A DNA stretch of 64,000 nt from positions 186,001 to 250,000 of the forward strand of contig NZ_OANS01000003.1 in the NCBI RefSeq assembly GCF_900205755.1, written 5' to 3'. Below, in pieces: positions 9,159 through 17,357 of this stretch. The position numbers and the translations under genes are program-made. The notes under the pieces were generated by a model. That model ran no database searches, had not been told where the DNA came from, and worked only from the letters and a program-made list of their open reading frames with translations. Source of the stretch: Polynucleobacter meluiroseus. GTDB lineage: Bacteria > Pseudomonadota > Gammaproteobacteria > Burkholderiales > Burkholderiaceae. Each line of letters begins with the position of its first letter. Positions within the stretch are counted from its first letter, which is position 1.

Positions 9159-10355
9159 TTATGCCTTCTCTAAGAAGCGTTGGGCTAATTTGACCCAGTA
9201 GTTCACGCCCACAGGAATTAAGGCGTCGTTGAAATCGTAAGAAGGGTTATGCAGATGGCACGGCCCCATCCCATGTCCGACAGAGCGATGATCACCATCA
9301 CCATTACCTAAAAAGACATAGCAACCGGGTTTTTCGAGCAACATAAATGCAAAGTCTTCAGCGCCCATAGTTGGATCAATTGCGGTATCTACGTTTTGTG
9401 CACCAACTAATTCAGTCATGACTTCGGTAGCAAATGCCACTTCAGCTTCGTGATTAATGAGAGGCGGGTAACTTCTTCTAAAGCTGACTTCAGCATGACA
9501 ATCAAAGGCCGCAGCAACACTATGAGCAATTTCTTTTAAGCGTTCTTCGATCAGGTCTAAGACCTCTAAAGTAAAGGTACGCACCGTACCGCCGATGAAG
9601 GCGCTGTCAGGAATGACGTTGCTGGTTTCGCCCGCATGAAATTGGGTTACCGATAGCACTGCAGCATCTATCGGACGTTTGTTGCGCGTAATAATGCTTT
9701 GTAGCGCTTGGACTATCAGAGTACCCGTCAGTAATGGGTCGGCACTGTTATGTGGCAAAGCGGCATGACCACCTTTGCCGCTAACGGTAATTTCGAAGGA
9801 GTTACTCGAGGCCATCATTGGTCCTGAGGTAACGCCAAAGTTGCCCTCGGCTAAGCCGGGCCAGTTATGCAAACCAAAAACGGCATCGCAAGGAAACTGT
9901 TCAAAAAGACCATCCTTGATCATTTCTTTAGCGCCTGCACCACCCTCTTCAGCGGGCTGAAATATAAAAATGACAGTGCCCTTGAAATCGCGATGAGTCG
10001 ATAAATATTGGGCGGCGCCAAGCAGCATGGCGGTATGGCCGTCGTGACCACAGGCATGCATCTTGCCATCGTTTTTAGAGGAATGCGCAAAGGTGTTGTG
10101 CTCCTGCAGAGGGAGGGCATCCATATCAGCGCGTAGACCAATCATCTTGCCAGGACCTAGATCACCTTCAATCTTCCCAACCACCCCGGTTTTACCAAGA
10201 CCTCGGTAAACGGTAATGCCCCAACTAGAAAGTGCTTCAGCAACGAGATCAGAGGTGCGGTTCTCTTCAAACCGAAGTTCCGGATGAGCATGAATATTGC
10301 GCCGGATTGCTTGAATCTCTTCTGCGGAAGCGAGGATTTCTGGGAGTAATCGCAT
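9159..10355 (-). CDS. M20D-family metallo-amidohydrolase (hippurate hydrolase/HipO-like)
   Basis: Dinuclear-metal amidohydrolase of the M20D group (hippurate hydrolase, N-acyl amino acid and IAA-amino acid hydrolases). The 398-residue product shows GLRADMDALP (73-82), the metal-binding HACGHDGH (100-107), PAEEGGAG (134-141) and GLHNWPG (161-167); a conserved C-terminal His lies in the GPCHLHNPSYDFND segment. No signal peptide, so it is cytoplasmic. The substrate cannot be read from sequence. It starts 19 bases after the bioD stop on the same strand and may be read through from the bio operon. Confidence 0.9.
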   Translation of the reverse strand: MRLLPEILASAEEIQAIRRNIHAHPELRFEENRTSDLVAEALSSWGITVYRGLGKTGVVGKIEGDLGPGKMIGLRADMDALPLQEHNTFAHSSKNDGKMHACGHDGHTAMLLGAAQYLSTHRDFKGTVIFIFQPAEEGGAGAKEMIKDGLFEQFPCDAVFGLHNWPGLAEGNFGVTSGPMMASSNSFEITVSGKGGHAALPHNSADPLLTGTLIVQALQSIITRNKRPIDAAVLSVTQFHAGETSNVIPDSAFIGGTVRTFTLEVLDLIEERLKEIAHSVAAAFDCHAEVSFRRSYPPLINHEAEVAFATEVMTELVGAQNVDTAIDPTMGAEDFAFMLLEKPGCYVFLGNGDGDHRSVGHGMGPCHLHNPSYDFNDALIPVGVNYWVKLAQRFLEKA

Positions 10356-10374
10356 GCCCTAATCTTATCTGAAT

Positions 10375-11091
10375 TTACTCAGGCAACCGCATGTGCTGTG
10401 CAGCAAATTGGAGGGCTTTAAGGCTGTAAGGTGTATTTGGCAGTTTGCGAAAATGAGCAGGTAAAGGGGGAATTAGGCCTAAAAAGGGGCTAGAAATTCG
10501 ATTTTTTATGGTTTTAAGGCTTTCTTGCAAGTAGGGCATCTCATCGGAGAGCGTATTAGCAACCCATCCTGCAATAGGCAAATTACGTGCTCGAATCGCT
10601 TCGTAGGTCAGCAAGGCGTGATTAATACAGCCCAAACGCATTCCAACAACCAAAATCACTGGCAGCTGCATCATTTGCGCAATATGCCCTAAATCCTCTT
10701 GCTCATTTATGGGCACTAAAAATCCGCCGGCACCCTCAACTACCACCGCCTCTGATTGGGTATTCAAGGTTTGAAAGGCTTTCATGATCAGCGCCTTATC
10801 CAGCGGCTTCCCTTGGATTGCCGCCGCCACATGCGGCGCAATGGCCTGATCAAAAACATAAGGACACAGTAATGCAACATCGTGTTCGAAATGAGAGGCG
10901 AGACGCAAAGTCTCGATGTCCTCATTGCAGGTAATGCCGCTTTCATTGCGATATGTGCCAGCGGCTACGGGCTTAAAACCATTCGCCTTAAGATTGAGCT
11001 CTCTTAATTTCAGAATAAGGGCACCAGCGACTAAGGTTTTGCCAACCTCGGTATCCGTACCCGTCACAAAAAAATGCCTAGGCATGTTCAA
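10375..11091 (-). CDS. bioD: Dethiobiotin synthetase
   Basis: ATP-dependent carboxylation of 7,8-diaminopelargonate to dethiobiotin. The 238-residue product has the P-loop GTDTEVGKT (11-19), GFKPVAAGT and VVVEGAGGFLVPINE, all family signatures. It lies 2 bases after bioF in the bioA-bioF-bioD operon. Confidence 0.96.
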   Translation of the reverse strand: MNMPRHFFVTGTDTEVGKTLVAGALILKLRELNLKANGFKPVAAGTYRNESGITCNEDIETLRLASHFEHDVALLCPYVFDQAIAPHVAAAIQGKPLDKALIMKAFQTLNTQSEAVVVEGAGGFLVPINEQEDLGHIAQMMQLPVILVVGMRLGCINHALLTYEAIRARNLPIAGWVANTLSDEMPYLQESLKTIKNRISSPFLGLIPPLPAHFRKLPNTPYSLKALQFAAQHMRLPE

Positions 11092-11093
11092 AC

Positions 11094-12332
11094 TCAGCCA
11101 TCACTTTCTCTCTCTAATAGTTGCCCCTCAATCCGCTGTAGTGTTTGCATAAGGCCCCGCAAATCCTCAATGCTGTGATTGGCAGAGAAGGTGATTCGTA
11201 AACGGGCGCTACCCACTGGTACGGTGGGTGGGCGAATGGCGGGGATCCAAAAGCCAGCTTCATCTAATAATTGAGCAGCCAATAAAGCATGCTTATTACT
11301 ACCTAAAATAATCGGCTGAATTGGGGTGGTAGAAAACACTTTGATCCACTGGGAAAATTGCATCTCTTGATTCCAAATAGAGATCAAATGATCGAGGTGC
11401 CGCCTTCGCTGTTTGCCTTCGTCTCCTGCAATCAAGGCCAGACTTTCTAGGACGGTGTGGGCAATGGCAGGTGGTGTGGCAGTGCTGTAAATATAGGGCC
11501 TCCCTTTTTGGATCAACCACTCAATAAAGGTTGAGGGTCCGCAAATAAATGCGCCACTGACACCGGCCGCTTTACCTAAAGTACCAATGTAAATGATGCG
11601 CTCGGACAGCACGTTAAAGTGCTCCAAAATTCCATGACCATGTTCACCCAGTACCCCAAAACCGTGAGCATCATCTAGTACCAAAAGGGCATCATATTCC
11701 TCAGCAATAGCTACTAATTCTTGAACGGGTGCGAGATCACCATCCATGCTGAAGACGCCATCGAGCATGATGAGTTTCAGTGGCCGAATATCTTTTTTTA
11801 AATGCGCTGTAAGCGAATCGAGGTTCTGATGATCAAAGAGGGTTAGAGTTGCTTTAGTTTGTGCGCATGCAAGGCGCACACCATCAATGATGGAAGCATG
11901 ATTCAATTGAGCCGAATAAATACTCGCTTCTCCTGATTCTGCAAGCCTAGCTAAACCAGTGATCGCTGCCAAATTGGCAAGGTAGCCCGTACTAAAAAAG
12001 AGGGCGCGTGCATTAGGAATATGCGCACTCTGAAAAGAGGCCAATTTTTTCTCTAGAAGATCGTGGGCAAGACTGTGCCCGCTGATTAAATGCGAGGCGC
12101 CGCTCCCGACGCCGTATTGTTCAGCGCCAATGCCTAGCGCCTTGACTAAGCGCGGATGATTTGCAAGCCCCAAATAATCATTGCTGCAAAACGCTTTTAA
12201 GTTTCGTCGATCCACCATAACGCTTGTATTGCAGGGAGATTCAGTTAGGCGCAACTTGCGCTTCAATAGTTGCGCGTCCAGATCAGCGAGTTGCCGCTCA
12301 GCGAATTTAAAGGCATTGAAAACAGGCCTCAT
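11094..12332 (-). CDS. bioF: 8-amino-7-oxononanoate synthase
   Basis: PLP enzyme that joins a pimeloyl thioester and alanine. The 412-residue product shows FCSNDYLGLANHPRL, GSGASHLISGHSLAHDLLE, LDDAHGFGVLGEHG and the PLP-lysine region IGTLGKAAGVSGAF. It is a little longer than the usual 385-400 residues. The ATG overlaps bioA by 4 bases, so translation is likely coupled. Confidence 0.96.
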   Translation of the reverse strand: MRPVFNAFKFAERQLADLDAQLLKRKLRLTESPCNTSVMVDRRNLKAFCSNDYLGLANHPRLVKALGIGAEQYGVGSGASHLISGHSLAHDLLEKKLASFQSAHIPNARALFFSTGYLANLAAITGLARLAESGEASIYSAQLNHASIIDGVRLACAQTKATLTLFDHQNLDSLTAHLKKDIRPLKLIMLDGVFSMDGDLAPVQELVAIAEEYDALLVLDDAHGFGVLGEHGHGILEHFNVLSERIIYIGTLGKAAGVSGAFICGPSTFIEWLIQKGRPYIYSTATPPAIAHTVLESLALIAGDEGKQRRRHLDHLISIWNQEMQFSQWIKVFSTTPIQPIILGSNKHALLAAQLLDEAGFWIPAIRPPTVPVGSARLRITFSANHSIEDLRGLMQTLQRIEGQLLERESDG

Positions 12333-13675
12333 GCAAGCACCTTCTCAAGGGCGCGTTGCACAGCTGAGCCCATTTGCTCGGTCTCCTGCGCCGACAAAAT
12401 ATAGGGCGGCATGACATAGACGGTATTGCCAATTGGCCGAATCAAAATACCTTCCTGTAAGCTCGCTGCGAATAAATCGCGTGAAAATGAACGGATATTC
12501 TTTATTTGAGAGGGCTTCACGTCAAACGCTAGGATCATGCCTTGTTGACGCCAATACTCAATTCGGGAATCAGTTTTAGCCCAAGCAAAGGCCTTGGCAA
12601 GCTCGTCTGCACGCGCAATGTTATTTGCTAGCACTTGATCACTCTCAAAAATATCTAAGCACGCCAGTGCTGCAGTGCATGCGAGCGGATTGCCCGTATA
12701 AGAATGGGAGTGCAAGAATCCATGTTGAGTTTGATCACTATAAAAAGCTTGGTAAATAGTATCTGTTGTCATGGAAAGGGATAAGGGCAAATACCCACCA
12801 CTAATCCCTTTTGACAGGGTTAAAAAGTCAGGCCAAATACCCGCATGCTCACAGGCAAAGAATTTTCCCGTACGTCCGCAACCGACGGCGATCTCATCAG
12901 CGATGAGGTGAATTTCATAGCGGTCACAAAGTGCTCGCACTAACTTCAAGTACTCAGGCGAATGCATGGCCATTTGACCAGCGCATTGCACTAAAGGTTC
13001 AATAATGAGGGCGGCAATATTTTGATGCTCACTTTCTAATAATTGCTCAAGTGCTTTGGCAGACTTTCTGGCTACGTCATCAGCATCTTCACCAGCCACG
13101 GCCTTACGTGCGTCGGGCGAGGCAATCGTAAAGACTTCTTGTAACAACGAACCATATGCATTGCGAAAAATGGCAACGTCCGTTACAGCCAACGCACCTA
13201 AAGTTTCTCCGTGATAGCCATTTTCTAAACAAACAAATTTTTTCTTTTGCGGCTTGCCATTAAGTTGCCAAAAGTGATAACTCATTTTCAAAGCAATTTC
13301 AACTGCAGAGGCACCATCAGATGCATAGAACACATGACCTAAGTGACCTTCGGTTAAGGCGGATAACCTTTCTGAAAGCTCAACTACTGGTGGGTGTGTA
13401 AAGCCAGCGAGCATCACATGTTCGATCTTCTCTAACTGGACATTGAGGGCTTGATTAATACGTGGATTGGAGTGGCCAAATAAATTCGTCCACCACGAAC
13501 TAATGCAATCTAGGAGTGCATGGCCGTTTTCCTCATATAGCCAGGGCCCTTTACCGCGCGCTATCGCAATCAGCGGTAAAGACTCATGGTGTTTCATTTG
13601 CGTGCACGGGTGCCAAACTGCTGACACACTACGCTTGACTAGTGAATGCGGATCGGAATCTGAAATAACCTTCAT
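12329..13675 (-). CDS. bioA: Adenosylmethionine-8-amino-7-oxononanoate aminotransferase
   Basis: Class III PLP aminotransferase that makes 7,8-diaminopelargonate. The 448-residue product shows the BioA-specific WHPCTQMKHHES near the N terminus, ISSWWTNLFGHSNPRINQA, LENGYHGETLGALAVTD, LIADEIAVGCGRTGKFFACE and the PLP-lysine segment LSKGISGGYLPLS. It heads the minus-strand bio operon and diverges from bioB across 89 bases. No gene for pimeloyl-ACP formation (bioC or bioH) lies in this window. Confidence 0.97.
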   Translation of the reverse strand: MKVISDSDPHSLVKRSVSAVWHPCTQMKHHESLPLIAIARGKGPWLYEENGHALLDCISSWWTNLFGHSNPRINQALNVQLEKIEHVMLAGFTHPPVVELSERLSALTEGHLGHVFYASDGASAVEIALKMSYHFWQLNGKPQKKKFVCLENGYHGETLGALAVTDVAIFRNAYGSLLQEVFTIASPDARKAVAGEDADDVARKSAKALEQLLESEHQNIAALIIEPLVQCAGQMAMHSPEYLKLVRALCDRYEIHLIADEIAVGCGRTGKFFACEHAGIWPDFLTLSKGISGGYLPLSLSMTTDTIYQAFYSDQTQHGFLHSHSYTGNPLACTAALACLDIFESDQVLANNIARADELAKAFAWAKTDSRIEYWRQQGMILAFDVKPSQIKNIRSFSRDLFAASLQEGILIRPIGNTVYVMPPYILSAQETEQMGSAVQRALEKVLA

Positions 13676-13684
13676 ATAAGGTAT

Positions 13685-13758
13685 TTAAACACTAGTTTTT
13701 ACAAAGTGAACCCGCTATCTGTTATGTTGGTGGATTGAATCATTCGATTGATTAAAAT
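13685..13758. promoter_or_regulatory. bioA/bioB divergent control region
   Basis: The 89-base gap between bioA and bioB carries an imperfect palindrome AAACACT/AGTTTTT (13687-13700), a perfect inverted repeat AATCA-N6-TGATT (13738-13742 and 13749-13753) and TAAAAT (13753-13758, 5 of 6 to TATAAT). The last ends 6 bases before the bioB ATG. No full match to the E. coli-type BirA operator was found. Which protein, if any, binds here is unknown. Confidence 0.4.
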
Positions 13759-13764
13759 TTACCT

Positions 13765-14802
13765 ATGCTTGAATCTCCCGTCACTGAAAAACCGCTCACT
13801 CAAATCAAATCCATCGCTGTTATACGGCAGGAATTGGATGCTGCAGGGGGATGGACCCTGAGTGAGGTGGAGGCCCTTTTTGCGTTACCTTTCAATGAGT
13901 TGATGTTTAGGGCGCAGGAAACCCATTTCAAGTATTTCCCTAATGGAGATGTGGAATTAGCAACCCTCCTATCCATTAAGACAGGCGGTTGCCCTGAAGA
14001 TTGCGGCTATTGTCCGCAAGCGGCCCGCTATCACACCGACGTGAAGGCCAATAAGCTGATGGACTTGGAAGAAGTCTTGGAGGCAGCTAAAGCAGCAAAA
14101 GCAGCAGGTTCTAATCGTTTTTGCATGGGGGCTGCGTGGCGCGAACCCAAAGATCGTGATATTGAAAAAGTGGCAGCAATGATTAAAGGGGTCAAAGCCC
14201 TGGGCTTAGAAACCTGTGCGACCTTGGGCATGCTGGAGTCTCATCAAGCACAAGCTTTACAAGAAGCAGGCTTGGACTTCTATAACCATAACCTAGATAC
14301 CAGCGAGGATTTTTATGGCTCAGTGATCTCCACCCGAGCCTATCAAGATCGTTTAGACACGATTTCTCATGTTCGCTCCGCAGGGATGTCCGTCTGCTGT
14401 GGGGGCATTGTTGGTATGGGTGAGTCACGTGAGCAACGTGCTGCATTTTTAGCCCGTCTGGCTAATTTGAATCCCTATCCAGAGTCAGTGCCTATTAATC
14501 ATTTAGTGCCCGTGGCTGGCACGCCTTTGGCTGATCAAGCGCCCCTAGATCCCTTAGAGTTTGTTCGCACGATTGCCGTTGCACGGATTACGATGCCCCT
14601 AGCTAGGGTGCGTTTATCGGCGGGGCGCCAAGCCCTCGGGAAGGCTGTTCAAGCAATGTGCTTTCAGGCGGGGGCGAACTCTATCTTTTATGGTGAGCAA
14701 CTGCTCACTACCGCTAATCCCGAGGCGGAGCAAGATCGAGCATTGTTAGCTGAGCTTGGTTTGAAGACTAAGCAAAGTTGTAAGGCCGAGGTTATAGTCT
14801 AG
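13765..14802 (+). CDS. bioB: Biotin synthase
   Basis: Radical-SAM enzyme that inserts sulfur into dethiobiotin. The 345-residue product has the cluster motif CPEDCGYC (C76, C80, C83), followed by the [11 protein letters not shown] segment, the conserved ETCATLGML region, [23 protein letters not shown] and [11 protein letters not shown]. No Shine-Dalgarno sequence precedes the ATG; a -10-like TAAAAT ends 6 bases upstream. coq7 follows after 2 bases and is probably cotranscribed. Confidence 0.97.
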   Translation: MLESPVTEKPLTQIKSIAVIRQELDAAGGWTLSEVEALFALPFNELMFRAQETHFKYFPNGDVELATLLSIKTGGCPEDCGYCPQAARYHTDVKANKLMDLEEVLEAAKAAKAAGSNRFCMGAAWREPKDRDIEKVAAMIKGVKALGLETCATLGMLESHQAQALQEAGLDFYNHNLDTSEDFYGSVISTRAYQDRLDTISHVRSAGMSVCCGGIVGMGESREQRAAFLARLANLNPYPESVPINHLVPVAGTPLADQAPLDPLEFVRTIAVARITMPLARVRLSAGRQALGKAVQAMCFQAGANSIFYGEQLLTTANPEAEQDRALLAELGLKTKQSCKAEVIV

Positions 14803-14804
14803 GT

Positions 14805-15446
14805 ATGAAAGCAAAAAGGTCATTGCAAGACGGCCTCATTCTGGAATTTGATACAGCACTTCGCTCGATCTTTGGTGGCGCCAATGCGCACCGCTCAATT
14901 CCTGAAGTGGTCGGAAATTCTGGAGCAGTTTTAGATGCGCGCGAGAGAGAACACGCGGCTGGATTAATGCGTGTAAACCATGTGGGTGAGGTGTGTGCCC
15001 AAGCGCTTTATCAGGCGCAAAAATTGGTGGCGCGCAACGCGGAAATTCAGGACATGCTGGAGCACTCTGCGCGAGAGGAAATGGACCACTTGGCTTGGTG
15101 TGAAACGCGCTTGCAAGAATTAGGTTCGCACACCAGTTATCTCAATCCAATTTGGTATGCAGGATCCTTTGCAATCGGCTTAGCAGCTGGCCTTGCGGGC
15201 GATAAGTGGAGTCTTGGATTTGTTGCGGAAACGGAAAAGCAAGTTGAGTTGCATCTTTCAAGTCACCTCAACACGCTACCCGCCGAGGACCAACGCTCAC
15301 GCGCTATCGTCGATCAAATGCGCATGGATGAAATCGAGCATGGACAAGAGGCCATTCAGGCGGGAGGCACGATCTTGCCAACAGTCCTAAAGCGGGTGAT
15401 GGGTACCCTGTCTAAAGTGATGACCAGTACGGCTTATAAGATCTGA
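14805..15446 (+). CDS. coq7: 2-polyprenyl-3-methyl-6-methoxy-1,4-benzoquinol hydroxylase (Coq7)
   Basis: Di-iron hydroxylase of ubiquinone synthesis. The 213-residue product carries the paired ExxH iron motifs of the family: [34 protein letters not shown] and [10 protein letters not shown], plus Glu-rich [12 protein letters not shown]. The stretch [23 protein letters not shown] is the hydrophobic membrane-contact helix pair. It starts 2 bases after bioB, and a hairpin terminator follows. Betaproteobacteria use Coq7 where E. coli uses UbiF. Confidence 0.95.
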   Translation: MKAKRSLQDGLILEFDTALRSIFGGANAHRSIPEVVGNSGAVLDAREREHAAGLMRVNHVGEVCAQALYQAQKLVARNAEIQDMLEHSAREEMDHLAWCETRLQELGSHTSYLNPIWYAGSFAIGLAAGLAGDKWSLGFVAETEKQVELHLSSHLNTLPAEDQRSRAIVDQMRMDEIEHGQEAIQAGGTILPTVLKRVMGTLSKVMTSTAYKI

Positions 15447-15461
15447 TTAGACTGGGTTGCC

Positions 15462-15491
15462 TATACTGTTCATTGATACAGTATATTTTTT
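15462..15491 (+). terminator. Intrinsic terminator after coq7
   Basis: A perfect 8-base stem TATACTGT/ACAGTATA around the loop TCATTGAT is followed directly by six T. The stem is AT-rich but its shape and position, 16 bases after the coq7 stop, fit a terminator. Confidence 0.75.
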
Positions 15492-15643
15492 CTAAATACG
15501 CAATAAATAGCTAAGATCTCTTCTTAAGTATATTTTCCAAGCCATTGTTTCAAGTAGTATTTTTATAACCACCATTTTGTTAACACATGACGCTAAGTGT
15601 TTGTAATCACTAGAGAAATTCCTAAAATAATCCTTAAAAAGAC

Positions 15644-15670
15644 TTGACCCCCTTATGACCTTCCTCTAAA
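15644..15670 (+). promoter_or_regulatory. Putative promoter of the dcw cluster (Pmra)
   Basis: TTGACC (15644-15649, 5 of 6 to TTGACA) and TCTAAA (15665-15670, 4 of 6 to TATAAT) are 15 bases apart, shorter than ideal. The MraZ-type repeats begin at the next base. The rest of 15492-15643 is AT-rich with no gene that I can see. Confidence 0.5.
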
Positions 15671-15696
15671 GTGGGAGGAAGTGTGAAAAAGTGGGG
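15671..15696 (+). promoter_or_regulatory. MraZ operator: three direct repeats with 10-base period
   Basis: TGGGA (15672), TGTGA (15682) and TGGGG (15692) recur at exact 10-base intervals, each preceded by G. This is the TGGGN-N5-TGGGN-N5-TGGGN layout known for MraZ binding upstream of mraZ in other bacteria; the middle copy is degenerate. The array lies between the -10 and the start codon, a position suited to autorepression of the dcw operon. Confidence 0.75.
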
Positions 15697-15702
15697 TAAA
15701 TG

Positions 15703-16131
15703 GTGTTTCAAGGTGCGTCAGCTCTCAATTTAGATGCAAAAGGCCGCATGTCTGTGCCGGCAAAGCATCGCGACGCCTTATTGGTTCAGGGTGAAGGTCG
15801 AGTCACGCTCACCAAACATCCCGATGGCTGCCTACTTTTATTCCCCCGCCCTGAATGGGAGTTGTTTCGTGCGCGAGTAGCGCAATTGCCCATGGATGCC
15901 CATTGGTGGCGACGAATTTTTCTGGGTAATGCTACCGAGCTCGATTTAGATAGTGCCGGCAGAATTTTAGTAAGCCCTGAATTGCGGACTGCAGCAGGCA
16001 TTGAAAAAGAAGTGATCTTGTTAGGCATGGGTAGCCACCTTGAATTGTGGGACGCCACTGCCTATGCAGCAAAAGAGCAGGCTGCCATTGCGCAAGGTAT
16101 GCCTGAAGCCCTGAAGCAATTTAATTTTTGA
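15703..16131 (+). CDS. mraZ: Transcriptional regulator MraZ
   Basis: AbrB-like DNA-binding protein with two tandem MraZ (SpoVT-AbrB) domains that controls its own dcw operon. Domain 1 reads [22 protein letters not shown]; domain 2 contains [19 protein letters not shown]. Family members start M-F-(R/Q)-G, so the GTG at 15703 (giving fMet-FQGAS, 142 residues) is preferred over the ATG at 15700, which inserts an extra Val. The G-rich GTGGGG at 15691-15696 lies 6 bases before the GTG. That motif is also the last MraZ repeat, so bound MraZ could block the ribosome site of its own DNA segment. Confidence 0.94.
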   Translation: MFQGASALNLDAKGRMSVPAKHRDALLVQGEGRVTLTKHPDGCLLLFPRPEWELFRARVAQLPMDAHWWRRIFLGNATELDLDSAGRILVSPELRTAAGIEKEVILLGMGSHLELWDATAYAAKEQAAIAQGMPEALKQFNF

Positions 16132-16143
16132 TGACGGGCCGCA

Positions 16144-17088
16144 ATGAACATGACACATCGCCCAGTATTACTGGCCGAGGCGGTGACAGCACTAATCAGT
16201 GGTCCGCTGCTCCTAAACCCAAATCCTGCCGCAGCGAGCGTAGTGATCGATGGTACGTTTGGGCGCGGAGGACATACTCAGGCGTTGCTAGCGCAACTGG
16301 GTTCGCAAGCACAACTGCTGTCATTCGACAAAGATTTGGATGCGATTGCAGTGGCCGAGACAATCAACGATTCCCGCTTAAAAATCATTCACGACAGTTT
16401 TGCGCAGATGGATCAATATGCGGAGCCCGAGTCAGTTGCTGGGATTTTGTTGGATCTAGGAATCAGCTCGCCACAAGTCGACGAAGCGCATCGAGGATTT
16501 TCGTTTCGGCGAGAAGGACCACTCGATATGCGTATGAATACCGAGCAAGGCTTAACAGCGGCCGAGTGGTTGGAGCAAGCCTCTGTGGAGGAAATCACCT
16601 ACGTGATTAAGACTTACGGAGAGGAACGTTTCGCATTTCAGATCGCTAAAACTATAGTGGCAAAGCGTGCTGAGGGCCTGTCACCTCAAACAACAACCGC
16701 TTTAGCCAATTTAGTTGCGAGCGTGGTTCGTACTAGGGAGCCTGGTCAAGACCCCGCCACTAGAACTTTCCAGGCTTTACGTATTTTTATTAATCGTGAG
16801 CTGGAGGATCTTGAGTTAGGTCTTAAAGCCGCGCTGTCGTTATTAAAACCAGGTGGTCGCTTAGCAGTCATTAGCTTTCATTCTCTGGAAGACCGCATTG
16901 TGAAGCAGTTTCTGCAAGCTCAATCTAAGGTGGAGATTCCACGGGGATTGCCAGTAAGAGATAAAGATCTGCCCCAAAGCGCTTTAGAAATTATCGGCCG
17001 TGTCAAACCTAGTGATCAAGAGATTAGTGAAAATCCACGAGCACGCTCGGCCATTATGCGGATTGCAGAAAAACGCATCCAAGCCTAA
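16144..17088 (+). CDS. rsmH: 16S rRNA m4C1402 methyltransferase
   Basis: SAM-dependent N4-methylation of cytidine 1402 in 16S rRNA (older name MraW). The 314-residue product shows [10 protein letters not shown], the SAM-binding [44 protein letters not shown] and [16 protein letters not shown] second ATG at 16150 would give MTHRPVLL, close to the common family start, so the start is uncertain by two codons. It lies 12 bases after mraZ. Confidence 0.96.
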   Translation: MNMTHRPVLLAEAVTALISGPLLLNPNPAAASVVIDGTFGRGGHTQALLAQLGSQAQLLSFDKDLDAIAVAETINDSRLKIIHDSFAQMDQYAEPESVAGILLDLGISSPQVDEAHRGFSFRREGPLDMRMNTEQGLTAAEWLEQASVEEITYVIKTYGEERFAFQIAKTIVAKRAEGLSPQTTTALANLVASVVRTREPGQDPATRTFQALRIFINRELEDLELGLKAALSLLKPGGRLAVISFHSLEDRIVKQFLQAQSKVEIPRGLPVRDKDLPQSALEIIGRVKPSDQEISENPRARSAIMRIAEKRIQA

Positions 17089-17090
17089 GC

Positions 17091-17357
17091 ATGAACCGCG
17101 CAACCTTCACCTTACTCTTTTTATTATTGCTTTGCGCGCTATCGCTAGTGGCAGCGCAGCAGCGTGCGCGTAGCTTATTTATCGCTCTAGAGCGCACCCA
17201 AATAGAAGAGCGTAAGTTAAATCAAGATTGGTTGCGTTTGGAATATGAGCAGCGTAACTTATCCAAATCCGCACGTATTCGGGATGTAGCGCGCAATCAG
17301 TTACGGATGTCCCCTATCTCTCCTGAGCATACTTTGTATCTAAAGGAGGCAAGATGA
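17091..17357 (+). CDS. ftsL: Cell division protein FtsL
   Basis: Small bitopic divisome protein that acts with FtsB and FtsQ to activate FtsWI. The 88 residues comprise a very short cytoplasmic tail, one membrane helix (TLLFLLLLCALSLVAA) and a periplasmic coiled-coil-like region rich in Arg, Glu and Leu. Identification rests on size, topology and its place between rsmH and ftsI. It overlaps ftsI by 4 bases. Confidence 0.9.
   Translation: MNRATFTLLFLLLLCALSLVAAQQRARSLFIALERTQIEERKLNQDWLRLEYEQRNLSKSARIRDVARNQLRMSPISPEHTLYLKEAR

Noticed and set aside
13676..13764. E. coli-type BirA operator between bioA and bioB
   Set aside because: TTGTAA-like bases occur once on the minus strand but the partner arm with correct spacing is not there.
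16128..16610. 160-codon open frame overlapping the start of rsmH
   Set aside because: It is out of frame with rsmH, has skewed composition and no recognisable domain; rsmH is clearly the real gene.
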